NCBI GenBank assembly: GCA_005884825.1
Contig: VAZT01000390.1
Location: 1 to 12,694 of the forward strand
Reading direction: 5' to 3'
Length of the DNA stretch: 12,694 bases
DNA from: Alphaproteobacteria bacterium
GTDB taxonomy: Bacteria > Pseudomonadota > Alphaproteobacteria > ATCC43930 > CGMCC-115725
Shown here: positions 1 to 6,996 of the stretch, piece after piece
Position numbering within the stretch: the stretch's first letter is position 1
Layout of the letters: each line of letters opens with the position of its first letter
The notes under the pieces: generated by a model
What the model saw: only the letters and a program-made list of their open reading frames with translations
Told to the model about the DNA's origin: nothing
Database searches by the model: none
Program-made: the position numbers and the translations under genes

Positions 1-398
1 TCGACGGTGGTGGAAAACTTGGTCACCGCGGCGAAGAGCGGCGCGTGAGGAATTTCCTGGTACGCGTTGCGATGCTGAAACGACGGCGGCTTGCGTCCGG
101 TCAGCGCAACCACCGGGGCGCGCCCCAGAAAAGGGTCCTGCAGCCCCGACGCCAGATTGGCCGCGCCGACCGCCTGCGCCATACATACCCCCGGCCGCCC
201 GACAATCCGGGCATAGCCGTCGGCCATATAGGCCGCCGCCTTTTCCGAATGCGCGAGGATCGGGGTCACGCCCAGATCCTTCAATTGCAGCAACGTGCGG
301 CGCAGCACCGACTCGACAAAGAAGACGTGCGTCGTACCCGCCTCGGCCAGCGCGCGGGCCAGCCACTCGGCCCCGTTCATCGATCCGTGTTCACTCAA
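1..398 (-). CDS. Thiamine-diphosphate-dependent enzyme, acetolactate-synthase-like (N-terminal part, cut by window edge)
   Basis: The reverse strand from 398 down to the window edge encodes about 132 residues of the N-terminal pyrimidine-binding domain of a ThDP enzyme. The stretch SEKAAAYMADGYAR carries the glutamate that in this family activates the cofactor, followed by RPGVCMAQAVGAANLASGL and a GRAPVVALTGRKP segment, all typical of acetolactate-synthase/benzoylformate-decarboxylase-like proteins. I place the start at TTG 398 because GGGAGG (407-412, minus strand) sits 8 bases upstream; the in-frame ATG at 380 lies 26 bases from that site and has no better one. It is the second gene of a minus-strand pair behind a formyl-CoA-transferase-like gene, 110 bases downstream of it, with a palindromic repeat between them. 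The Frc/Oxc pair of oxalate metabolism comes to mind, but the visible residues look more like the acetolactate-synthase-like group, so the substrate is open. The C-terminal ThDP-binding domain is outside the window. Confidence 0.85.
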   Translation of the reverse strand, partial: MSEHGSMNGAEWLARALAEAGTTHVFFVESVLRRTLLQLKDLGVTPILAHSEKAAAYMADGYARIVGRPGVCMAQAVGAANLASGLQDPFLGRAPVVALTGRKPPSFQHRNAYQEIPHAPLFAAVTKFSTTV

Positions 399-420
399 TT
401 TCGGTTCCTCCCAGTCTTGT

Positions 421-501
421 CGTCGCCCCCGCGAAAGCGGAGGTCCAGGGGCTAAAGGCAGGACCCTACCGCCCTGGATTCCTGTTTTCGCAGGAATGAC
501 G
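421..501. repeat. Palindromic dispersed repeat element, decayed copy
   Basis: Two 30-base arms (421-450 and 472-501) form an inverted repeat around a 21-base loop. The arms match at 21 of 30 positions and all nine differences are transitions. Each arm is itself a hairpin: the right arm, read on the minus strand, contains TTCCTG-CGAAAA-CAGGAA. The consensus resembles the GTCATTCCCGCGAAAGCGGGAATCC type of dispersed palindrome common in proteobacterial genomes. It lies just after the stop of the CoA transferase (509) and before the start of the ThDP gene (398), so it could shape the transcript between them. It is related to the element at 3581-3662. Confidence 0.8.
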
Positions 502-508
502 GGTTGAA

Positions 509-1717
509 TCAGATGACTTTGTTTTCGCGCAATTGCCGGATCTCCTCTGGCGTGTAGCCGGCGAGGCTGCGCAACACATCCTCCGTGTGCTCGCCCTTCA
601 GCGGCGCGCGCTTGGCTGCGATGGGTGAATCCGAGAGGCGCACGGGGCAGCCGATCACCGAGAAACGGCCGCGCGTCGGGTGTTCGAGGTCGAAGATCGT
701 CTCGCGCTCGCGCAGATGCGGGTCGGCGAGGACCTCGGCGGTGTCGAGCACCGCGCCGCAGACGATGCCGCGTCCGGCGAAGGCTTTCATGACCTCGCGT
801 TTTTCGCGCTGCGCCGTCCAGCCTTCGAGCTCGGCGGTCAATGCCGCCCCGTTCCGGGCGCGCGCCGGCGGCGTTGCGAAACGGACGTCATTGCGCAGAT
901 CCGGGCGCCCGATCACCTCGGTCATCGCGTCGAACATCTCGGGATTATCGGGCGGGATGATCATGTAGACATAGTCGTTCGAGCCGTTGCCGGCACAGCG
1001 CAGAAGGTCCGACCAGCCACCGGTCGCCGAGCGGTTGCCGGTGCGTTCGAGCGGTTTCCCGGTCGCCAAGGTCTGCGTGTACTTGACCCGGGTCAGGTTC
1101 AGTACCGCCTCCTGCATCGCGACCTCGACGAGCTGGCCGCGGCCGGTGCGTTCGCGCTGGACCAGCGCCGCGAGGATGGCGATCGTCAAATGCATGCCGG
1201 TGCCGGAATCGCCGATATTGGCGCCGTTGACCATCGGCGGGCCGCCGGCCTCGCCGGTCACGCTCATTGCCCCGGATGTCGCCTGCGCCACCGGCTCGAA
1301 ACATTTGAAGGCGCTATAGGGGCCATAGGAGCCGAACCCCTTGACCGAGGCGTAGATCGCCCGCGGATTGAGCATCTTGACCGCCTCGTAGCCGAGGCCG
1401 AGCCGTTCCATAACGCCCGGGCCGAGGTTCTCCGCGACGATATCGGCGTTTTGGATCAGGCGGCAGGCGATCTCCTTGCCCTCCTCGGTCCGCAGATTGA
1501 CGACGGTGCTGCGCTTGTTGCTGTTGAGCAGCAGGAAAAAGAAACTGTCGAGGTCCGGGTTGTCTATGTTCCACAACCGGCGCGCGCGGTCGCCGTGCGG
1601 CGGGCGCTCGATCTTGATCACATCGGCGCCGAGCCAGGCGAGCATCTGCGTGCAGGAGGGGCCTGCCTGGTCATGCGTGAAGTCGATGACGCGAATGCCC
1701 TCGAGCGCCTGGGTCAT
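509..1717 (-). CDS. CaiB/BaiF (class III) CoA transferase, formyl-CoA-transferase-like
   Basis: The gene encodes a 402-residue class III CoA transferase, which moves CoA between carboxylic acids through an aspartyl anhydride. The N-terminus (LEGIRVIDFTHDQAGP, then MLAWLGADVIKIERPP) is the signature of the family. GANIGDSGTGMHL at about 165-176 places the catalytic aspartate at D170, matching the Asp169 region of Oxalobacter formyl-CoA transferase. FATPPARARN and the C-terminal LSDSPIAAKRAPLKGEHTEDVL also match that subfamily. The length is close to the usual 400-430, and no deletion is visible. I start at ATG 1717 because a strong GGAGG lies 6 bases upstream; an in-frame start at 1804 has no such site and adds an unrelated extension. 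It is transcribed away from bacterioferritin and leads the ThDP gene. The donor and acceptor acids cannot be told from sequence. Confidence 0.9.
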   Translation of the reverse strand: MTQALEGIRVIDFTHDQAGPSCTQMLAWLGADVIKIERPPHGDRARRLWNIDNPDLDSFFFLLLNSNKRSTVVNLRTEEGKEIACRLIQNADIVAENLGPGVMERLGLGYEAVKMLNPRAIYASVKGFGSYGPYSAFKCFEPVAQATSGAMSVTGEAGGPPMVNGANIGDSGTGMHLTIAILAALVQRERTGRGQLVEVAMQEAVLNLTRVKYTQTLATGKPLERTGNRSATGGWSDLLRCAGNGSNDYVYMIIPPDNPEMFDAMTEVIGRPDLRNDVRFATPPARARNGAALTAELEGWTAQREKREVMKAFAGRGIVCGAVLDTAEVLADPHLRERETIFDLEHPTRGRFSVIGCPVRLSDSPIAAKRAPLKGEHTEDVLRSLAGYTPEEIRQLRENKVI

Positions 1718-1797
1718 CTGGATCCTCCTTCCCTCCTGTAGAACCGGGGTGACCCTACACCGATGGCAAATCGGGTTCCACCGGCTCGGCGAGGCCG

Positions 1798-1826
1798 TTG
1801 ACATCGGAATACGGCCGGAGTTGCAT
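1798..1826 (+). promoter_or_regulatory. Candidate sigma-70-type promoter for the bacterioferritin operon
   Basis: TTGACA at 1798-1803 is a perfect -35 hexamer. Seventeen bases later comes TTGCAT (1821-1826), a weak -10. It ends 25 bases before the bacterioferritin ATG at 1852. The -35 spacing is right, but the -10 matches only about half of consensus, so this is a tentative call. No clear Irr or Fur operator is visible in the 134-base divergent spacer; a short TGTAG...CTACA inverted pair (about 1738-1760) is the only other symmetry I noticed. Confidence 0.3.
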
Positions 1827-1851
1827 TCGTCGACGGATTAGGGAGGCCAAC

Positions 1852-2325
1852 ATGCAAGGCGACGCGACCGTTATCCAGCACCTAAATGCCGTACTGCGGA
1901 ACGAGATGACCGCGATCAATCAATACTTCCTCCATGCACGGATGCTGGATCATTGGGGTGCCGTCAAGCTGGGAGCCCATGAATACGACGAGTCGATCGA
2001 CGAGATGAAGCATGCGGACTTGCTGATCAAACGCCTTCTGTTCCTAGACGGCGAGCCGCGTCTGGAGTTCGACAGGCTGCTGATCGGCAAGAGCATGCCC
2101 GACGTCCTGGAATGCGATCTGCGGCTCGAGCAGTTGGCGATGCCGCAACTGCGGGAGGCGATCCCTTATTGCGAAGGCGTACGCGATTTCGGCACCCGCG
2201 ACCTGTTCAGCGGAATCCTGAAGGGCGAGGAGGAGCACGTCGATTTCCTCGAGACGCAACTGGAGCTGATTGGCAAGATCGGGCGCGAAAACTACATCCA
2301 GCTGCAAGCCGAACCGTCCAGGTAA
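1852..2325 (+). CDS. bfr: Bacterioferritin
   Basis: This 157-residue protein is a bacterioferritin, the haem-containing 24-mer that oxidises Fe(II) and stores the iron inside its shell in the cytoplasm. Length and sequence align end to end with the E. coli protein. The diiron ferroxidase ligands are present: E18, E51, H54, E93, E126 and H129. M52, the axial ligand of the inter-subunit haem, is also present in SIDEMKHAD. The start at 1852 follows GGGAGG (1841-1846) by 5 bases; an in-frame ATG at 1798 would add 18 residues unlike the family and would overlap the likely promoter. It is the first gene of a plus-strand run, with the dioxygenase-like VOC gene starting 33 bases after its stop. Heading a catabolic operon is unusual for bfr and suggests iron handling for the iron enzymes downstream, though it could be read alone. 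Confidence 0.95.
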   Translation: MQGDATVIQHLNAVLRNEMTAINQYFLHARMLDHWGAVKLGAHEYDESIDEMKHADLLIKRLLFLDGEPRLEFDRLLIGKSMPDVLECDLRLEQLAMPQLREAIPYCEGVRDFGTRDLFSGILKGEEEHVDFLETQLELIGKIGRENYIQLQAEPSR

Positions 2326-2358
2326 GGTACGTCGGGGCTCTAAAGGAGGGAACCAGCA

Positions 2359-3579
2359 ATGTCAGCGACAACACAGCGCTACGATGTCGGTGGGATTTAC
2401 CTACAACGGCCATTCAAGATCCGCCGCCTCGGCCATTTCGGGTTCAATGTCGAGAGATTGCCGGAGGGCCGCGAATTTTATGGCGACCTGCTCGGCTTTA
2501 CCGCTTCCGACACGCTCGATTTCTCGCGGGCCCCGTGGTTCCCGAAGGACGCCGATCTCGGCGACCCGCGCGGTTATTTCATGCGCTACGGCACCGACCA
2601 CCACGCCTTCGTGCTGTTCCCGAAGCGGGTCATGGACCACCGCGCCGACCGCAAATTCGCACCCGAGGTGACGATCAACCAAATCACCTGGCAATGCGGC
2701 AGCCTGAAAGAGATCGTCGACGCCCACACCTATTTCGAGGAGCAGCAGGTCCGCATCCAGCGCGTCGGCCGCGACATGCCGGGCAGCAACTGGCACGTCT
2801 ATGTCTACGATCCCGACGGCCACACCAACGAATTCTACTATGGCATCGAGCAGGTCGGCTGGAACCGCCTCAGCAAGCCGCGCGACATGTATTACCGCGG
2901 CTTCAACGAAAAGCCCCCATTGCCGCAGATGTCGGAAGCCGCCGAGCTGGCCGAGGCAGTCGAAAAGGGCATCGACGTCTATTCCGGACACCGGCCGAAA
3001 GAGACCTTGCCAGCGACCTTCGACGTCGAAGGGGTGCTGTTGCCGCGGCCGTTCAAAATCACCAAGGTCGGCCCGGTCGGGCTGTTTGTCGACGACATCG
3101 ACCGCGCCGAGAATTTCTACACCGAGCGCCTCGGTTTCGTGCGCAGCGAGGAGACGATCTATCGCGGCGCCCGCTGCGCGTTTCTGCGCTGCGGCGCCGA
3201 GCACCACAGCGTCGCGCTATACCCAAAGGAATTGCGGCGCACCCTCGGGCTCAGCGAGCATACGACTTGCATGTCTTTCGGGGTGGAAGTCGGCAATTAT
3301 TCGCAGCTGCGCGAGGCCGTCGCTTTTCTGAAGGAGCACGGTGTCGCTTTCATCGACTCGATTCCCCCCGAACTCTACCCCGGCATCGATTACACGGCCT
3401 TTGCGCTCGACCCGGACGGCCACTGCATCCAGCTCTATTATTACATGGAGCAGATCGGCTGGGATGGCCGGGTGCGCCAGGCCTCCGAGCGGCGCCGCGT
3501 CAATGGCCAATGGCCGGAGGCACTGGAACCGCTTTCCGACACCTACGTCGACCAGATTTTCCAAGGCCCTCTTGGCTAG
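2359..3579 (+). CDS. Tandem-domain VOC protein, extradiol-dioxygenase-like
   Basis: The 406-residue protein is built from two related halves, each a vicinal-oxygen-chelate domain like those of type I extradiol dioxygenases, which cleave catechols with Fe(II). The first half begins RPFKIRRLGHFGF and ends DPDGHTNEFYYGIEQVGW (151-168); the second begins RPFKITKVGPVGL and ends DPDGHCIQLYYYMEQIGW (351-368), 200 residues later. Candidate metal ligands in half one are H26, H81/H82 and E158. In half two the equivalents are P239 and Q358, with only EHH (281-283) kept, so that half probably does not bind the metal. At the expected second-histidine position of half one I see Q108 in INQITWQC, so even this site is not the classic two-His-one-Glu set. 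AAGGAGG lies just upstream of ATG 2359. It precedes the HsaA-like gene by 104 bases that contain a perfect palindrome. Ring cleavage is the natural guess; a binding or isomerase role is possible. Confidence 0.85.
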   Translation: MSATTQRYDVGGIYLQRPFKIRRLGHFGFNVERLPEGREFYGDLLGFTASDTLDFSRAPWFPKDADLGDPRGYFMRYGTDHHAFVLFPKRVMDHRADRKFAPEVTINQITWQCGSLKEIVDAHTYFEEQQVRIQRVGRDMPGSNWHVYVYDPDGHTNEFYYGIEQVGWNRLSKPRDMYYRGFNEKPPLPQMSEAAELAEAVEKGIDVYSGHRPKETLPATFDVEGVLLPRPFKITKVGPVGLFVDDIDRAENFYTERLGFVRSEETIYRGARCAFLRCGAEHHSVALYPKELRRTLGLSEHTTCMSFGVEVGNYSQLREAVAFLKEHGVAFIDSIPPELYPGIDYTAFALDPDGHCIQLYYYMEQIGWDGRVRQASERRRVNGQWPEALEPLSDTYVDQIFQGPLG

Positions 3580-3580
3580 T

Positions 3581-3662
3581 CGCCATCCCGGCGCAGGCCG
3601 GGACCCATATATCCACGGTTTCGGCCCTTGTCTCGATGGGTCCCGGCCTGCGCCGGGATGGA
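3581..3662. repeat. Palindromic dispersed repeat element, perfect copy inside the operon
   Basis: Two 25-base arms, 3584-3608 and 3636-3660, are perfectly complementary across a 27-base loop (3609-3635). Each arm is also an internal hairpin (CCCGGC-GCAG-GCCGGG). The arm sequence follows the same pattern as the element at 421-501 (CATCCCGGCGCAGGCCGGGA against CATTCCTGCGAAAACAGGAA), so both belong to one repeat class. It begins two bases after the VOC stop codon and ends about 13 bases before the Shine-Dalgarno site of the next gene. In RNA it would be a very stable stem, able to act as a partial terminator, an mRNA-stability barrier or a block on ribosome loading. Confidence 0.9.
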
Positions 3663-3683
3663 GTGTGGAGGCGCGGAGGCTTC

Positions 3684-4748
3684 GTGACACCTGAGGCATA
3701 TTTGAATCTTGTGCGCGATTTGCTGCCGGCGGTGCGCGAGCGCGCCGCTGGTGCCGAGAAGCTGCGGCGGCTGCCTGACGAGACCTTTGCCGATTTCCAG
3801 GAGGCCGGGCTCTTTCGCGCATTGCAGCCGAGACGTTACGGCGGCTACGAACTCGATCCGGCGACGTTCTACCAGGCAGTCATGGAGGTCGGCGCAGTAT
3901 GCGGGTCGAGCGCCTGGATCCTCGGGGTCATCGGGGTGCACAATTGGCACCTGGCGATTTTTCCGCCGCAGGCGCAAGAGGACGTCTGGGGCGAGGACAC
4001 CAGTGTCCAGCTCTCGACCTCGCTGGCGCCGACTGGGACGGTGCAGCGGGTCGATGGCGGGTTTCGCCTTAGTGGGCGGTGGTCGTTCTCCAGCGGCTGC
4101 GATTTCTGCCAATGGGCGGTGCTCGGCGGGATTGTGCCATCGGTCCAGACCGGACAGCCGCCGGACGCACGCGTTTTCCTGGTGCCGCGCAGTGATTATG
4201 CGATCGACGACAATTGGCACGTCATGGGGCTGTGCGGTGACGCGCCACTCTACCGCCTGCCTTTCGGGCTCGTCTTTGCGAACGGTATTACGGCGCCGGC
4301 CATTGGCGCCGCACTGGGCGCGTTGGAGGCGTTCCGGGAACAGTCGCTGAAGCGAATCAATTTGCGGGACCAGTCGCGCGTCGCCGAGGACCCGTTTACC
4401 CAATATCGCTTGGCTGAGGCCGCCGCCGCGATCGGCGCCGCGCGCGACCGCGTGCTCGGCAATTTTGCCGAGATGATGCGCCTCGCCCGCGCCGGCGAAG
4501 AAATTCCGCTGTCGGCGCGCGCCCGCTGCAAATGGGACGCCGGGAAAGCCATTGATTGGAGCGTCAAGGCGGTCGACTGGCTATTCGAGGCGAGCGGCGG
4601 CCGCGGCATCTTTCTCAATAACCCGATCCAACGCGCCTGGCGCGACGTGCATGCGATGCGGGCGCATGCCGGCAATAATCCCGAGCGCGCCGCCTTCGTG
4701 TTTGCCCGCTCCGAATTCGGCCTGCCGCCACAGGACATCCGGTTCTAG
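3684..4748 (+). CDS. HsaA-like flavin-dependent monooxygenase (acyl-CoA-dehydrogenase fold) with an internal deletion
   Basis: The 354-residue product belongs to the acyl-CoA-dehydrogenase-fold monooxygenases such as HsaA, which hydroxylate phenolic rings with reduced flavin from a partner reductase. The N-terminal helical domain (LLPAVRERAAGAEKLRRLPDE, then CGSSAWILGVIGVHNWHLA), the beta domain (SGRWSFSSGCDFCQWAVLGG) and the C-terminal helical domain (VDWLFEASGGRGIFLNNPIQ...RAWRDVHAMRAHAGNNPERA) all match. Between G185 and A187, however, the text jumps from MGLCGD straight to APLYRLPFG. In HsaA about 35 residues lie here, including the GTGS loop and a VVxxVFVP strand. The frame is kept, but a flavin/core segment is missing, so activity is doubtful. 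Starts at GTG 3684, with GGAGG 4 bases upstream; the same frame is open far upstream but carries no family sequence there. The next gene begins 17 bases after its stop. No reductase partner is in the window. Confidence 0.8.
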   Translation: MTPEAYLNLVRDLLPAVRERAAGAEKLRRLPDETFADFQEAGLFRALQPRRYGGYELDPATFYQAVMEVGAVCGSSAWILGVIGVHNWHLAIFPPQAQEDVWGEDTSVQLSTSLAPTGTVQRVDGGFRLSGRWSFSSGCDFCQWAVLGGIVPSVQTGQPPDARVFLVPRSDYAIDDNWHVMGLCGDAPLYRLPFGLVFANGITAPAIGAALGALEAFREQSLKRINLRDQSRVAEDPFTQYRLAEAAAAIGAARDRVLGNFAEMMRLARAGEEIPLSARARCKWDAGKAIDWSVKAVDWLFEASGGRGIFLNNPIQRAWRDVHAMRAHAGNNPERAAFVFARSEFGLPPQDIRF

Positions 4749-4765
4749 AAAAGGGGGAGATACCG

Positions 4766-5917
4766 ATGAAGACCAGCCAGGATCGCATTCTGACGACCCA
4801 TGTCGGGAGCCTGCCGCGGCCCCCCGAGCTGCGCCAGCTCCTGGTGCGCAAGGACCAGGGCGAGCCGTATGACAAGGCCGAGCTCGAACGCCTGACCCGG
4901 CAGGCGGTCCTCGGCATCGTTCGCCGCCAGGCCGAGGCCGGCGTTGACATCGTCAATGACGGCGAGATGTCGAAGCCCGGCTATTCGACTTATGTCGCGG
5001 ATCGCCTGTCGGGGTTCTCGGGCCACGAGCCCGCCAAACCGCGGCTGGATACGAGGGAGCACCCGAACTTTGTCGCCGCTTATGAGCGGATGACGGGCGC
5101 CAATGTCGCAAGGCGCGCGATGTGCGTCGGCCCGGTGGCCGTGCGCGACCGCGAGCCGCTCGCGCTGGATCTCGCGAATCTCCGCGCTGCACTTGCCGAG
5201 GTTACGGTCGCCGAAGGGTTCATGACCGCTGCTTCTCCCGGGCTCGTGCCGGTGTTTCAGACCAACCGGTATTACCCGACGCATGAGGCTTATGTCGAAG
5301 CCATCTCCGCCGCGATGCAGGAAGAATACGAAGCGATCGCCAATGCCGGCTTTGTCTTGCAGCTCGACTGCCCGGATCTTGCAATGGCGCACCATACCTC
5401 TTTCCAGGATCTGAGCGAGGCCGATTTTCTGAAGCGCGCGGCATTCCATGTCGAGGCATTGAACCATGCGGTGCGCAATATCCCGGCCGACCGCATGCGC
5501 ATCCATATCTGCTGGGGCAATTACGAGGGGCCGCACGACCACGACATTCCGTTTGCGAAGGTCGCCCCGATTCTGGTCAACGCAAAACCTCAGGCGCTGG
5601 TCGTCGAGGCCGCCAATCCCCGCCATGCGCATGAATGGACGGTGTGGGAGGAGACCAAGCTGCCCGACGACAAGATTCTCGTGCCTGGTGTGCTCGACAC
5701 CTCGACCAACTACGTCGAGCACCCCGAGCTGGTCGCCGAGCGCATCTGCCGCTTCGCCGACATCGTCGGCCGCGAGCGCGTCATTGCCGGCAGCGATTGC
5801 GGCTTCGGCACCTTCGCCGGCTACGGCAAGCTCGACCCCGACATCTCGTTCAAGAAGCTGCGCGCGATGGCCGAAGGCGCCGCAATCGCCTCAAAGCGGC
5901 TGTGGGGCCGAGCGTAA
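4766..5917 (+). CDS. Stand-alone MetE-like (cobalamin-independent methionine synthase C-terminal type) zinc enzyme
   Basis: The 383-residue protein is a single TIM-barrel domain of the MetE C-terminal/epoxyalkane:coenzyme M transferase superfamily, which uses a zinc-bound thiolate to accept an alkyl group. The N-terminus LTTHVGSLPRP and VDIVNDGEMSK are typical. Zinc ligands are visible as H247 and C249 in RIHICWGN and C345 in GSDCGFGTF, with E281 in LVVEAAN as the likely fourth. It lacks the N-terminal half of true MetE, so it is probably not the main methionine synthase. A GGGGGAGA site lies just upstream of ATG 4766. It sits 17 bases after the monooxygenase and 7 bases before the FAD hydroxylase, clearly within the operon. 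In this setting it may move a methyl or other alkyl group from a substrate (for example in ether cleavage) to a thiol; this is inference from context only. The gene looks intact. Confidence 0.88.
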   Translation: MKTSQDRILTTHVGSLPRPPELRQLLVRKDQGEPYDKAELERLTRQAVLGIVRRQAEAGVDIVNDGEMSKPGYSTYVADRLSGFSGHEPAKPRLDTREHPNFVAAYERMTGANVARRAMCVGPVAVRDREPLALDLANLRAALAEVTVAEGFMTAASPGLVPVFQTNRYYPTHEAYVEAISAAMQEEYEAIANAGFVLQLDCPDLAMAHHTSFQDLSEADFLKRAAFHVEALNHAVRNIPADRMRIHICWGNYEGPHDHDIPFAKVAPILVNAKPQALVVEAANPRHAHEWTVWEETKLPDDKILVPGVLDTSTNYVEHPELVAERICRFADIVGRERVIAGSDCGFGTFAGYGKLDPDISFKKLRAMAEGAAIASKRLWGRA

Positions 5918-5924
5918 CAGCCGA

Positions 5925-6984
5925 ATGATAGGCACGCCGCTCCGCATCGCGGTGATCGGCGGCGGCATTGGTGGCCTCACCGCTGCCCTGGCGCTGCTGC
6001 AGGCCGGGTTCGAGGTCGAGGTTTACGAGCAGGCGCCTGAGCTGACCGAGGTCGGCGGCGGGATCAATATGGCCCCCAATGCGACGCGCGTGCTGCGCCG
6101 GCTCGGCCTCGCCGAGGGGCTCGACCGCGAAGGCGTGCGACCGGTCGGGACCCATCAGCGGCGCTGGCAGGACGGCCGCACCTTGCAGCGGGCGCCGCTC
6201 AATCCGCTTTGCGAGCAGCTCTACGGCGCGCCGCACATGACCATTCACCGCGCCGACCTGCTCTCGGTCATTGCCGCGGCCTTCCCGGCGGAGCGCGTCC
6301 ATCTGGGCCACCGGCTGCTCGGCGCTGGCGAGCGGGGCGACGCCGTCGAGGCTTGGTTCGACAACGGCGCGCATATCGCCGTAGATGTGCTGGTCGGCGC
6401 CGACGGCATTCATTCGGCGGCATTTTGTGCATTACTTCGTCTCGCGCGGGCGGCTGCTCAATTTTGTCGGCTGGACCGAGCACGACGAATGGAACCGCGA
6501 AGATTGGACCGACCGCGCCACGGTCGCGCGGGCGCTCACCGCTTTCGCAGGATGGCACGAGCACGTCCGAACGATCATTGCGGCGGCCGAGACCTGTTTT
6601 ATCTGGGCTTTGTTCGACCGCGATCCACTCCCGAGGTGGTCGGTCGGCCGCACGACGCTATTGGGCGACGCCTGCCACCCGATGTACCCTTTTATGGGCC
6701 AGGGCGCGGCAATGGCTATCGAGGACGGCGCCGCGCTCGCCGCCTGCCTCCGCACAATCGGCGATCCGACCGAGGCGTTGTTACGCTACGAACGGCTGCG
6801 CCTGCCGCGCGTCACCCGCCTGCAGGCAATGTCGCGCGCCAACAAGACTCGATTTCACCTGCGCGACGGCCCGGCGCAGCAGGCACGCGACGCCGAGTGG
6901 GCCAAAGCCGGCGACCGCTCCCCAAACGCGCTGCGCTGGCTCTACGAATACGATCCCGGCGATGTCGAGCCGGTGACGATGTGA
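5925..6984 (+). pseudogene. FAD-dependent aromatic hydroxylase (salicylate/3-hydroxybenzoate hydroxylase-like), broken by internal deletion and frameshift
   Basis: Two pieces in different frames together give most of a class A flavoprotein monooxygenase. The first piece (from ATG 5925) has the FAD-binding VIGGGIGGLTAA, the acidic end of the second strand (VEVYEQAPEL), and the DG motif LVGADGIHS. Just after HSA the meaningful reading passes to another frame at about 6418: RHFVHYFVSRGRLLNFVG, then TTLLGDACHPMYPFMGQGAA (the GD motif) and a normal C-terminus to TGA 6982-6984. In relatives about 40-45 residues separate HSA from the HFVHY segment, so roughly 130 bases are absent and the frame is lost. 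Untouched reading of frame one runs to about 7049 in unrelated sequence. The start is 7 bases after the MetE-like stop with no strong ribosome site, suggesting translational coupling. Read as inactive unless the deletion is an assembly error. Confidence 0.85.
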
Positions 6985-6996
6985 GTCAAGACCGCC

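Noticed and set aside
45..455. Plus-strand arginine-rich open frame at the left edge.
   Set aside because: It lies opposite the ThDP enzyme, whose conserved motifs are on the minus strand, and runs into the palindromic repeat.
1..1717. Calling the first two genes an oxalate-degradation frc-oxc pair.
   Set aside because: The transferase is Frc-like, but the visible ThDP domain looks more like the acetolactate-synthase-like group, and its diagnostic C-terminal part is outside the window.
680..1741. A long plus-strand open frame opposite the CoA transferase gene.
   Set aside because: Composition-driven antisense reading; its residues mirror the transferase codons and show no family pattern, while the minus strand has a complete conserved protein.
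3581..3662. The perfect palindrome as a simple intrinsic terminator ending the operon after the VOC gene.
   Set aside because: There is no T-run after either arm, it is shared with another locus as a repeat type, and the genes continue closely on the same strand.
2112..4748. A very long open plus-strand frame running across bacterioferritin, the VOC gene and the HsaA-like gene.
   Set aside because: Only the part after 3684 resembles a protein family; the rest is an out-of-frame reading of two clear genes, kept open by high GC. It is not a fusion protein.
2401..5722. Long minus-strand open frames opposite the VOC, HsaA-like and MetE-like genes (about 2401-3207, 3576-4403 and 4745-5722).
   Set aside because: All are antisense to well-supported genes, lack recognisable domains and lack good ribosome sites; expected in high-GC DNA.
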